From an uncultured Lachnospiraceae bacterium (GTDB lineage Bacteria; Bacillota; Clostridia; Lachnospirales; Lachnospiraceae), in assembly GCA_944384155.1 (NCBI GenBank), contig CALWSG010000043.1, positions 1-64,000 on the forward strand: a stretch of DNA of 64,000 bases, given 5' to 3'. A program made the translations under genes and the position numbers. Shown here one piece after another: positions 26,520 to 34,677 of this stretch. The stretch's first letter is position 1. Each line of letters begins with the position of its first letter. Under the pieces are notes generated by a model that was given only the letters and a program-made list of their open reading frames with translations, did not search any database and was not told the origin of the DNA.

Positions 26520-27821
26520 GTGGACTTAAATTTATATCAAAAAACAATATATATTTTACTTGATTTCATTTATATTATTTCATTAAATATTTATATTAGG
26601 GGATACACGGATAAAAGACCCAAAAGAGCCATAAGTATAGTGGCAGTTTCGGCAATATGCCTTGCTATGGATACTATAGTTTATTTTAAATATTCTGATG
26701 CATATGTTTATCTTGCCACGGGAATAATATTTACATTTATCATGACGCTTGCATATTCAAGGGAATACATAAAAAATATAGTAATGTCTGTGTTTTGGAT
26801 AATATATTCAGTTCTTGCAGAGGTTTTATCTGTTTACTTCGCATCTGTTATGTCAGGAAATAATGTTGAACACGCAATAACAGATAATATAACATATACG
26901 GTTATTATGTGTATGATAAGATTTTTTGTTCTTATATCCACATTAATATTTTATACAGCCAGGAGAAAAAGAAGGGGAACGGAAACAATACCCTTTTATT
27001 GGCTTGTTATAATGTTTGCTTTTGCAGGAAGTATATACATACTGGAATCATTTTACAGTGTGTGGTACAAATATGCTGTTTCGGGAGAAGAATATAAAGT
27101 TTTAGTGGTAGCTGTAATACTTATGGTTATAAATGTACTTATATTTTATCTGTATGAGGAGCAGGCAAAGCATTATGCCATGAAGGGTGAGATGGCTCAG
27201 ATAAAGAATCATATGGACAATCAAAGGATTTTTTATGAGAAGGAAAAGAATATGTGGGAGCAGCTCCGCAAAGAACGGCATGATATGAAAAATTTATTTA
27301 TTGCTTTGGAGGGATACTTAAGAGAGGGTAAGTATGATATTCTGGCGGAAGCGTTTGACGAAAAGATAGGAAGTTACGGCTCAGAAAGAAGAAAGGTGAT
27401 ATCAGGAGATAAAAATATAGATATTATACTTTCCTATAAAATTGCAATGGCTGATAATAAGGGTATAAAGTCAGATATAAAATGTGATGTTAAAAATACT
27501 ATTGATATATTGCCGGAGGATTTGGCTGTTTTGTTGGGAAATGCTATTGACAATGCAATAGAGGCGGCAGAGAAATCAAAGAACCCTTATATTTCAGTAG
27601 ATATAAAATCGGCAAAGGGACTTTGCAGAATAATTATAAGAAATTCTGTTGATAAGCCTGTACGTATAACAAAGGACTTAAACATTAAGACAATAAAATC
27701 CGAGGAAGGTCATGGCTGGGGTATAAAATCCATGAAAAGCATAGTGGATAAGTATAATGGACAAATGACTATGTCATGTGACGATGAAAGATTTGAGCTT
27801 GTTATAGATATGATATTATAA
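26520..27821 (+). CDS. agrC: AgrC-like sensor histidine kinase
   Basis: A 433-residue kinase with six to seven N-terminal membrane helices (to about residue 205) serving as peptide receptor, a dimerisation/His helix with His254 in RKERHDMKNLF, and a GHKL ATPase (LLGNAIDNAIEAAEKS, GHGWGIKSMKSIV). The HDMKN form is typical of the HPK10/AgrC group. Start is GTG 26520: GGAGG is 7 nt upstream and the overlapping ATG is out of frame. Gap to agrA is 2 bp. Confidence 0.92.
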   Translation: MDLNLYQKTIYILLDFIYIISLNIYIRGYTDKRPKRAISIVAVSAICLAMDTIVYFKYSDAYVYLATGIIFTFIMTLAYSREYIKNIVMSVFWIIYSVLAEVLSVYFASVMSGNNVEHAITDNITYTVIMCMIRFFVLISTLIFYTARRKRRGTETIPFYWLVIMFAFAGSIYILESFYSVWYKYAVSGEEYKVLVVAVILMVINVLIFYLYEEQAKHYAMKGEMAQIKNHMDNQRIFYEKEKNMWEQLRKERHDMKNLFIALEGYLREGKYDILAEAFDEKIGSYGSERRKVISGDKNIDIILSYKIAMADNKGIKSDIKCDVKNTIDILPEDLAVLLGNAIDNAIEAAEKSKNPYISVDIKSAKGLCRIIIRNSVDKPVRITKDLNIKTIKSEEGHGWGIKSMKSIVDKYNGQMTMSCDDERFELVIDMIL

Positions 27822-27828
27822 CAAATTA

Positions 27829-27853
27829 AAAGGTTTTTTGGCAAAATCTTTTC
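27829..27853. terminator. weak terminator between agrC and the XRE genes
   Basis: An AT-rich stem AAAAGGTTTT with AAAATCTTTT; it sits between the ends of two convergent transcripts. Stability is low. Confidence 0.4.
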
Positions 27854-27859
27854 AAGGAT

Positions 27860-28213
27860 TTATTCATCTTCCGGTTCTCTATTCATTATATCCAGTAAAG
27901 CCTTTGCCATATCTGCCAGCCGTTTTCTTTGAGGCGGAGGAAGGGAAACAAATGTATCGTTAATCATATAATCAATGGCGGCTTTTCTGTTCTTTAGAGA
28001 GTCCGCAAGAAGGTAGTCGATAGGAACGTCAAGTGCGTCCGCAATAGAAAATAAAAGCTCCGTGGAAGGAGCTACACAGCCGGCCTCGATATTTGCAAGG
28101 GAGCCTGCTTCTATTCCAATCATTGACGCTAAGCTCTTTATGCTTATGTTTTGTTTGGTTCTTGCGGTATTTATCCTTTTGCCTAATTTTTGAAGATTAA
28201 TTGTCTGATTCAT
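27860..28213 (-). CDS. XRE-family HTH regulator, type A copy 1
   Basis: About 117 residues: an N-terminal XRE/Cro helix-turn-helix (KLGKRINTARTKQNISIKSLASMIGIEAGSLANIEAG split over residues 7-40) and a helical C-terminal tail with DYMINDTF and KRLADMAKALLDIM. Start ATG 28213 has GGAGGTG upstream. It overlaps the type B gene by 17 bp. It is a close paralogue of the protein at 28691-29038. Likely a dimeric repressor; target unknown. Confidence 0.85.
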   Translation of the reverse strand: MNQTINLQKLGKRINTARTKQNISIKSLASMIGIEAGSLANIEAGCVAPSTELLFSIADALDVPIDYLLADSLKNRKAAIDYMINDTFVSLPPPQRKRLADMAKALLDIMNREPEDE

Positions 28214-28559
28214 AAGGCAGCACCTCCGGTTGTAATATTTGTGTCTGGGCAAAAGAAATTATGTCTAATACATTTAAGGCAACAGAATCAGAGCTTTCAC
28301 TAAATATAGATTTAATGTCAAAAGGAACTCTATATGCTCTATCTTTTTCAAGCAAAGTGGACGAGAGAGGAATGTTAAAATAATTCACAAGGGATACAAG
28401 CACCTCCAAGCTTGGTTTTGCCAATCCGTTTTCGATGTTGCTGTAGTGTGTAACAGATATACCTACGGAATCACATATATTTTGCTGTGTAGATTTTTCG
28501 TTTTGTCGCAGATGCTTTATAATACTGCCAAATTTTTTATAGTCAATATTAACATTCAT
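28197..28559 (-). CDS. XRE-family HTH regulator, type B copy 1
   Basis: About 120 residues with an XRE helix-turn-helix (QNICDSVGISVTHYSNIENGLAKPS region) and a C-terminal helix block ending with VALNVLDIISFAQ. ATG 28559 is taken over 28574 because GGAG lies between them. It is upstream of and overlaps type A copy 1, so the two are co-expressed. Paralogue at 29054-29386. Confidence 0.85.
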   Translation of the reverse strand: MNVNIDYKKFGSIIKHLRQNEKSTQQNICDSVGISVTHYSNIENGLAKPSLEVLVSLVNYFNIPLSSTLLEKDRAYRVPFDIKSIFSESSDSVALNVLDIISFAQTQILQPEVLPYESDN

Positions 28560-28602
28560 TTGTAAAATCTCCATTTTAAAGGCGTGATAATTCCTCGATT
28601 TA

Positions 28603-28626
28603 ATGTAAATTAATTATATAATGTAA
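28603..28626 (-). promoter_or_regulatory. promoter/operator of XRE pair 1
   Basis: A minus-strand TATAAT is flanked by two direct copies of TTACAT, 18 bp apart. The same arrangement precedes XRE pair 2, suggesting a shared operator. No clear -35 box was found. Confidence 0.5.
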
Positions 28627-28690
28627 TCAATTAAAAGTTCCATAAAGCAACAAATGAATATTCATAGAATAAGAAAAGTATAAGGCAAAT

Positions 28691-29038
28691 TTACACGTTG
28701 TTATCGTCCATAACTTTCAGGAGAGCCTTTGACATTTCTACAAGGCGTTTTTTTTGATGTGGAGAAGCTGTTGCAAACAAATCATAAATCATGTAATCCA
28801 TGGCAGCGGAACGATTTTTTAAAGAATCTGCGAGAAGATAATCGGCAGGGACCTCCAAAATATCGGCTATAGCAAACAAAAGCTCTGTTGATGGTGCAGC
28901 ATTTCCGGATTCAATATTAGCCAATGAGCCAGCCTCTATACCCAGCTTTTCAGCTAGTTTTTTGATGCTTATATTATTTTTTGTTCTCGCATCATTTATT
29001 CTTTTTCCCAGTTTTTGAAAATTAATGTTATGATACAT
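28691..29038 (-). CDS. XRE-family HTH regulator, type A copy 2
   Basis: About 115 residues, clearly paralogous to the protein at 27860-28213: the blocks IEAGSLANIE, APSTELLF and DYLLADSLKNR are identical. XRE domain at residues about 6-60. ATG 29038 has GGGGGTGA 8 nt upstream; the frame could extend to GTG 29050 inside that SD. It follows type B copy 2 after 15 bp. Confidence 0.85.
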   Translation of the reverse strand: MYHNINFQKLGKRINDARTKNNISIKKLAEKLGIEAGSLANIESGNAAPSTELLFAIADILEVPADYLLADSLKNRSAAMDYMIYDLFATASPHQKKRLVEMSKALLKVMDDNNV

Positions 29039-29053
29039 AAAATAAGTCACCCC

Positions 29054-29386
29054 CTATGTATACAAATGCATTTTTGCATAGGAAATAATATCAAGAACAT
29101 TTATTGCCACAGAATTAGAACTGTTGCTGAACAAAGCTTTAATGTCAAGAGGAACTTTGTATATTTGTTCTTTTGATACAAGTGAAGGGGCAAGGGGTAT
29201 ATTAAAATAATTGACAAGTAATAAAAGAACTTCAAGACTTGGTCTGGCAAGCCCATTTTCAATATTGCTGTAATAAGTGCCGGATATTCCTACGGCATCA
29301 CAGATGTTTTGCTGTGTAAAGTTCTTTTCAAGCCTTAGATGTCTTATGGTGCTGCCAAATTTCTTATAATCAATGTTTAAGCTCAT
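29054..29386 (-). CDS. XRE-family HTH regulator, type B copy 2
   Basis: About 110 residues paralogous to 28197-28559, sharing NIDYKKFGS, TQQNICD, YSNIENGLA, PSLEVL and NVLDIIS. The C-terminus is shorter than in copy 1. ATG 29386 is chosen for its upstream GGAG; the open frame continues upstream into promoter-like sequence. First gene of pair 2. Confidence 0.85.
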   Translation of the reverse strand: MSLNIDYKKFGSTIRHLRLEKNFTQQNICDAVGISGTYYSNIENGLARPSLEVLLLLVNYFNIPLAPSLVSKEQIYKVPLDIKALFSNSSNSVAINVLDIISYAKMHLYT

Positions 29387-29434
29387 TTTAAAGGTCTCCG
29401 TTTTATTTATGCTGTTATTATTTTTTACAATTTG

Positions 29435-29457
29435 ATGTAAAATAATTATATAACGTA
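29435..29457 (-). promoter_or_regulatory. promoter/operator of XRE pair 2
   Basis: A minus-strand TATAAT flanked by TTACGT and TTACAT in the same spacing as before XRE pair 1. Conserved between the duplicated pairs while the surrounding intergenic bases differ more. Confidence 0.5.
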
Positions 29458-29511
29458 AATAATATAAAACTCTATAAACCTCCAAATTAAAAACCATAGA
29501 ATAGTGAATTG

Positions 29512-29543
29512 AAAATGGACTGCCTTTTACGGTAGTCCATTTT
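29512..29543 (-). terminator. terminator after the DUF885 gene
   Basis: A 13-bp stem AAAATGGACTGCC with GGTAGTCCATTTT (one wobble pair), about 20 bp past the stop on the minus strand. Confidence 0.75.
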
Positions 29544-29561
29544 AAAAAACAATTTTAATAT

Positions 29562-31472
29562 TTAGTTTATTACCCGGTCTATCCAGTCATCCATTCTGTC
29601 CTCTATAATATCATACTGACATGGACCTATTTCCAGAAGAAATCTGTGGAATTCTTTTGTATCAAAGCCGGAGCCAAGTGCTTCGGAAGCCTTTTCCTTA
29701 AGAGATATAATCTCAAGATATCCTACGTAGTATCTTAAGTATATGGCAGGGTCATCTACCATGGTATAGTATATTTCCGAAATAACATCTTCATCGTTGC
29801 CTACGTACAGTGAAAGGAAATCCTTTGTATCATCATAATCCCAGCCGTAATAGTTTACACCAATATCTACCATACAGTATAATGCAAAGCTGAAAGAAGA
29901 ATTGCATTCAAATGCTTTGGCAAGATCACTGTCCATACCGGAATATTTGTAAGAATAACAAGTTTCAATGTAATGTGCCCAACCCTCAGAATATCCGTTA
30001 AATGACAGGAGAGAACGGAAATAATGAGGATTCAGACTGTAAAAATAATTGGTCTGATACATATGTCCGGGAAATCCTTCGTGTGCTATGGTAGGAAACA
30101 AATCCATGGAAGCGTACTCATCGCTCTGGTTTATATATATAATGTTACGCTGAAGATTATCTATAGGAGGAATGAGGTAAAATGCAGGGGACATGGTGCT
30201 TTCAAGAGATTCAGGCACATAGTTCAAGGTATACTTATCATTGACTGCGGCAGGGAAGTCGGCCTCCAGTGCAGAGATAAGAATTTCCAGCATTTCATCA
30301 GGGTCATCAGTGGAATATTCATAATTCATCATATCCTCCTCAAGATTGCTGTTTTTTGCAAACAGCTTTGTTATCTCAATGGAGCATCTTGTCATTTCAT
30401 CTTCCATCATCTGATATAATTCATCTACGGTTCTGGCGGAGCCTGAATTGTATTTTACAAGGTATTCGTAAAAATCCTTTCCATTTTCATAATTGCATAT
30501 TCCCTGCTTTGATTTATTCTCAGCCTTAATATCCGTGAGAGTTGAAATTATAAGCTTATATGCAGGTATAAGGGATTCTGATAAGCCCTTGTCAAAGTCA
30601 TCCATATACTGCTGTTTTTCTTCATCAGTAAGAGAAGAAAAGCTGTTAATTTTTTCCTCGAAGACAGGTCTTAAGCAGTTAGGCTCGGAATTTATAAAAT
30701 CATTGCACTGAGATATAACCTTTTCAAGGGATACTGTTGTCATTGAATATCCCTGCTCCATTCGATATTTTTCGTAGTCGCATAAGGATTTAATATAGTC
30801 ATAGGAGGTATTTAAAAGTGTAATATATTCATCTATATCCTCCTTTGACAGAAAATCATATTCTGCAAAAATAACAGGAAGTTCTCCCTGCAGTCCCGAA
30901 ATAGGAGAAAAAGCAGAACTGAAAAAGGTATAGTCACAGGCAGATAATTCATTTTCCATATATTTTTGTAAAATATCATATATAAGCTGCTGTTCATAAG
31001 TAAGTGCATCATAATCAAAGCCGGACAGCCGGTTTTTAATATCCTTCATCTGCTGTATTGATTCACTGTTATCCAAATAATTAAATTCACCCCATGTGGT
31101 ATCAAATTCTTCAATACCATAATTTTCAGGGTTTTCTATTGAAAAATGAAGTGTTACCGTATTATCAGACATTTCCTCCACAAATATTTCTTTTAAAAAG
31201 TCCTCGAAATCAGACTGTACTGATATTTGCTGGGATGAAAATGTTCTGCCGTCCTCATAGATAGAAAAATTATAGTCATAATCGGTATTACTGTTGTTTG
31301 CAGGGACATCTTCCGTTGAGGAAGTGTTATCTTCCGCAGGTTTATTTGTTTCGTTTTGGGATACATCAGATGTCTCGATGTTTTCCGTTAATTTGTTGCT
31401 GCTGTTGGCACAGCCGGTAAATGAAATAATTACAATAAGCAGTATAGCCAAAAGCTGTCTTAGTTTTTTCAT
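29562..31472 (-). CDS. DUF885 family lipoprotein, probable zinc peptidase
   Basis: About 636 residues. A lipoprotein signal with lipobox Cys21 (ISFTGC), a Ser/Thr/Asp/Glu-rich linker, then a DUF885 domain. The motif HEGFPGHMYQ (an HE-x3-GH zinc site) and downstream EGWAHYIET are the family hallmarks, which relate it to helical gluzincin peptidases. It is probably anchored to the outer face of the membrane. ATG 31472 is chosen with AAGGAG upstream; the frame starts further up without an SD. Confidence 0.85.
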   Translation of the reverse strand: MKKLRQLLAILLIVIISFTGCANSSNKLTENIETSDVSQNETNKPAEDNTSSTEDVPANNSNTDYDYNFSIYEDGRTFSSQQISVQSDFEDFLKEIFVEEMSDNTVTLHFSIENPENYGIEEFDTTWGEFNYLDNSESIQQMKDIKNRLSGFDYDALTYEQQLIYDILQKYMENELSACDYTFFSSAFSPISGLQGELPVIFAEYDFLSKEDIDEYITLLNTSYDYIKSLCDYEKYRMEQGYSMTTVSLEKVISQCNDFINSEPNCLRPVFEEKINSFSSLTDEEKQQYMDDFDKGLSESLIPAYKLIISTLTDIKAENKSKQGICNYENGKDFYEYLVKYNSGSARTVDELYQMMEDEMTRCSIEITKLFAKNSNLEEDMMNYEYSTDDPDEMLEILISALEADFPAAVNDKYTLNYVPESLESTMSPAFYLIPPIDNLQRNIIYINQSDEYASMDLFPTIAHEGFPGHMYQTNYFYSLNPHYFRSLLSFNGYSEGWAHYIETCYSYKYSGMDSDLAKAFECNSSFSFALYCMVDIGVNYYGWDYDDTKDFLSLYVGNDEDVISEIYYTMVDDPAIYLRYYVGYLEIISLKEKASEALGSGFDTKEFHRFLLEIGPCQYDIIEDRMDDWIDRVIN

Positions 31473-31584
31473 ATCTGGTCTCCTTTCAAAATGCAGATTT
31501 TCTTCTATATTTAATTTTATCATATATCATATGGTTTTTATACAGTAATTAAATTAAGTTTTTGAATTTTTAACAAATTATTAG

Positions 31585-31614
31585 TTGACATAATTTTGAG
31601 GGAACTGATAAAAT
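31585..31614 (+). promoter_or_regulatory. promoter of the 840-aa exported protein
   Basis: TTGACA (exact) and TAAAAT with an 18-bp spacer, about 42 bp before the start codon. Confidence 0.65.
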
Positions 31615-31656
31615 AGCAATACTAAAGGACCTGTGCATGGAGAGAAAAGAGGTCTT

Positions 31657-34179
31657 ATGAAAAAATGTATATTTCTTGTTAAACTTTGTGTTTTAATCTC
31701 AGCAGCTTTGTTAATTATACCCCATGAAGAAACGGCATATGCGGAAGAAGGTCTATATTTTGATGACAGCGGTAATCTTGTGTTTGCCACGTACAATAAG
31801 GCAGCCACAGGAAAAATACGCTACAGAACTGTGGGGTGGGTTATTAAAAAGTATGAGGAGGCAATAAACGAAAATGGACAGATAAGCGGAATCATTCCCC
31901 TGCCGGAGTTTTATTACAGGGTGGAGGATAAAAATAATCCCGGGTATGTCTACATTTACTTTATTATAAACAAAGAGCAGGTTCTAAAGGTTATAGAAAA
32001 GGTTTCGCCAAAATGGCGGCAGTATCTTGAAAAGTACGGAGACACGGTATATCTCGATTCGGTTATGACAGTGGACGAGTACGGAGTGCTTCAAGGAGGT
32101 CTTAACGGTAATGGCAGTGACTGGGGAGAGATTTATTATGATTTTCAGGGAATTTCAGGGGCGAGAGGCTGGGCAGACCCGTCATGTCTTAAAGAGTATT
32201 TTAATATTCCTGTTGTATTTCCTGCGGACAATAATCCCAAGCCGTCTGTTGAGTATAAAGAACCACAGCAGCAGTATGTGGATTATGAAGGCAGTGTGAT
32301 TACAAGCACAACCATTGGGAGTCATACAATAAACGACCATGAATATGACATAAGCAGAGGAATACCGTCGGGGGAAGACTTATATGTATATGGCATGGCA
32401 GACGCTTATTGCTGTGAGGGAAGATTAGTAAAGCATTCAGGGAAAATAAAAGTTCCTGTAAAGGTAGTAACCGATTATGAATTAAAGTGGACAGATACTA
32501 AGGGCAGGTCAAAAAGTGAATTACGCAGGGTAGAGCAATGGTGTACTGTGGAAAAATCATACCTGTATTATGCCATTGATTATTTTGATGTGTATAATCT
32601 TGAAATAATGGAGGTTTCAGGTGATGCAACAGGAAATATTACAGAAAATGATGATTCGGATAGGTATTCGGCAGAGATTATAAATTACGGAAGTGTAAAG
32701 AACCATATAGCGGTGGGTGAAGGGTACTATTACAGAGGAAAAGTAATAATATGCTCATCAAACCACTTAAAGCCTGACATAGAGGAAATTAATGAAAATC
32801 AGGTTAAGGAAGGCGGAAATGCATATATTAAAGTGAGAAATGACAGGCTTAAGGTAGGAAACACAATACTGCTTAATGATGAATGGGATTCAGGTGCATA
32901 TATTGGACAGTATAATAATAACCCGGTGAAGAAATTTTATATAACAGGAATTTTAATTCCCAAAGATATGAGAAACGGCAGTGTAGCAAATGAGAGAGCA
33001 GTATATGTTTACAGATGTGGTAATAAAATAAAAAAAGTTTCAAACTCATTGGAGCATATTAAGATACATACTCCTGTTGTATGCAATGGGGCTATTACGG
33101 CACCAAAGAAATACAATATGTCGGTAAATCCCCAGGCTGACCAGCTTGTTTTGGGATGTGATTTTGGCATAAAGATGGATACGTATGGAAGCCACAGGGA
33201 AATAAAGGGTTATGGGTGCAGGGATTATGGTAATTATGTATCAAAAAGAAAAGTTCGTTTTCCGTTTTCTGTCATTATTAATAAAGTAACATATAAAGCA
33301 GGCAGTTGGATTGATATAGAGCAGGGTATTGTAATCTGCCGGCTTCCACAGTATGTGAAAACAGGAAAATATAAGGTTGATTTTTCCGTTGACGCGTCAA
33401 ATGCCCCGGACATCAATATATCTTATGGCAACAAAGCTAATTTTGATATAAGCCAGTATGGAGCAGTTTCAACTATAGAAGTTGATGTAATCGGAACAAT
33501 ATATGGATTTAGTGGTGTATCTGAGGAAAACACTTCATATGTAGGTAAGAATATAGGCTTTATGGGGAGGGTGCCGGAAGGGTCGGGAATTATGCCTATT
33601 ACGATGAAACCGGAAAACACATATACACTATCCATATACAGTAATGGTTTTGGGGCAAATAGTGATGACAGAATAGAAGCAGAAATAACATATTATTATA
33701 TAAAAGACGGACAAAGGCATGAGGTGGATGTATATATAGAAGAAAGCAGAGATATACTAAGCAGAAGGAAGCTAAAAAAGGTCCCCGAGGCAGTTGAGTG
33801 GACCAATGAAGAAAAGGAAATGCATGATGATAATATATTCCTGTGGAAAAAAGAATTTTTTATAGGAGGAAATATAATAGCACTGCCTAAGGGAACGGAT
33901 ATAAGTGATACGGACAAAGTATGGGAATATATTTTTAGAAATGGGAATATTCTGATTAATTTCGACATAAAGGGATATTGTGGAGAAAGTGCTGAAAACT
34001 CATATATAAATGTGGAAAACTACCGTGAGGGATATTGCAATATGTGGAAAAGTGAGGGGTATAGCTATGAATTTGTTGACAATATGGGAGAAAAAATAAA
34101 TCTTAAAGACGGAGATGCATTTGTTACAGCTTTGTCAGGAAAGCTTTATGAGGATTATGAAATTGTAGGAACTCATTAA
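31657..34179 (+). CDS. large exported protein of unknown function (possibly DUF5704-like)
   Basis: About 840 residues with a clear Sec signal peptide (MKKCIFLVKLCVLIS..., cleavage likely after AYA). The mature part is rich in Tyr, Asn, Asp and beta-strand patterns and shows no catalytic motif, LPXTG anchor or C-terminal membrane helix that I can see. The opening IRYRTVGWVIKKYE recalls DUF5704-type secreted proteins of Clostridia, but this is from memory and unsure. Monocistronic with its own promoter. Probably secreted; role unknown. Confidence 0.6.
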   Translation: MKKCIFLVKLCVLISAALLIIPHEETAYAEEGLYFDDSGNLVFATYNKAATGKIRYRTVGWVIKKYEEAINENGQISGIIPLPEFYYRVEDKNNPGYVYIYFIINKEQVLKVIEKVSPKWRQYLEKYGDTVYLDSVMTVDEYGVLQGGLNGNGSDWGEIYYDFQGISGARGWADPSCLKEYFNIPVVFPADNNPKPSVEYKEPQQQYVDYEGSVITSTTIGSHTINDHEYDISRGIPSGEDLYVYGMADAYCCEGRLVKHSGKIKVPVKVVTDYELKWTDTKGRSKSELRRVEQWCTVEKSYLYYAIDYFDVYNLEIMEVSGDATGNITENDDSDRYSAEIINYGSVKNHIAVGEGYYYRGKVIICSSNHLKPDIEEINENQVKEGGNAYIKVRNDRLKVGNTILLNDEWDSGAYIGQYNNNPVKKFYITGILIPKDMRNGSVANERAVYVYRCGNKIKKVSNSLEHIKIHTPVVCNGAITAPKKYNMSVNPQADQLVLGCDFGIKMDTYGSHREIKGYGCRDYGNYVSKRKVRFPFSVIINKVTYKAGSWIDIEQGIVICRLPQYVKTGKYKVDFSVDASNAPDINISYGNKANFDISQYGAVSTIEVDVIGTIYGFSGVSEENTSYVGKNIGFMGRVPEGSGIMPITMKPENTYTLSIYSNGFGANSDDRIEAEITYYYIKDGQRHEVDVYIEESRDILSRRKLKKVPEAVEWTNEEKEMHDDNIFLWKKEFFIGGNIIALPKGTDISDTDKVWEYIFRNGNILINFDIKGYCGESAENSYINVENYREGYCNMWKSEGYSYEFVDNMGEKINLKDGDAFVTALSGKLYEDYEIVGTH

Positions 34180-34199
34180 TTATAAAATTATATTAACAC

Positions 34200-34228
34200 T
34201 TGACTTATAAAAATATCTAATGTATATT
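34200..34228 (+). promoter_or_regulatory. promoter of the metG T-box transcript
   Basis: TTGACT and TATATT with a 17-bp spacer, just after the preceding gene and before the T-box leader. Confidence 0.7.
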
Positions 34229-34237
34229 TAGAAAAAA

Positions 34238-34545
34238 TAAGTTAAAGGCTGTGAAGAGAAGAGTATCCGGAGGAGTATCCTACAGAGAGCCTCGAGAGCT
34301 GAAAAGAGGCGGAGACAGATAACGGTGAACATGGACTTGGAGCTGCGTATTAAGCCCTTTGGTGGTGACAGAAAGGGTTAGATATCGACGGGTACACCCG
34401 TTACAGTGTCAGACTGTGGGATTATATTAATATATCATATCAGCAGTTAAAGAGGCAGGCAGTGCGAGCTGTCTGTAAATTAAAGTGGTATCACGAAGCA
34501 TAGGCTCTCGTCTTTAAGAAAATTAAAGGTGGGAGCTTTTTATTT
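34238..34545 (+). promoter_or_regulatory. T-box leader (methionine) with terminator
   Basis: A T-box riboswitch controlling metG by uncharged tRNA-Met. Stem I sequences begin near 34240, with an AGAGAG-type loop region and the specifier codon ATG at 34331-34333 in GTGAACATGGA. The conserved antiterminator bulge AAAGTGGTATCACGAAGC lies at 34482-34499; its TGGT pairs with the ACCA end of tRNA-Met. A terminator hairpin (about 34503-34541, GCTCTCGTCTTT against AAAGGTGGGAGC) with a T run follows. Confidence 0.9.
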
Positions 34546-34677
34546 AGCAGGATTCATAAGCTAAGAGATTTCCAGACCTTCCTGCATAATAAAAATTGCT
34601 TACCCGTGATGCTGCCGAAGGCATTGGGAAGTTTTGCGATTTCCTAAATAAATTTAATATAAGAGAGGAAGATAATC
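34546..34677 (+). other. spacer between T-box terminator and metG
   Basis: About 130 bp without a recognised gene or second switch. An SD (GAGAGGAAG) lies at its end. Confidence 0.4.

Noticed and set aside
28580..29500. CRISPR-like repeats from the similar promoters of the XRE pairs
   Set aside because: Similarity is explained by duplication of a two-gene unit about 830 bp apart; no spacer array exists.
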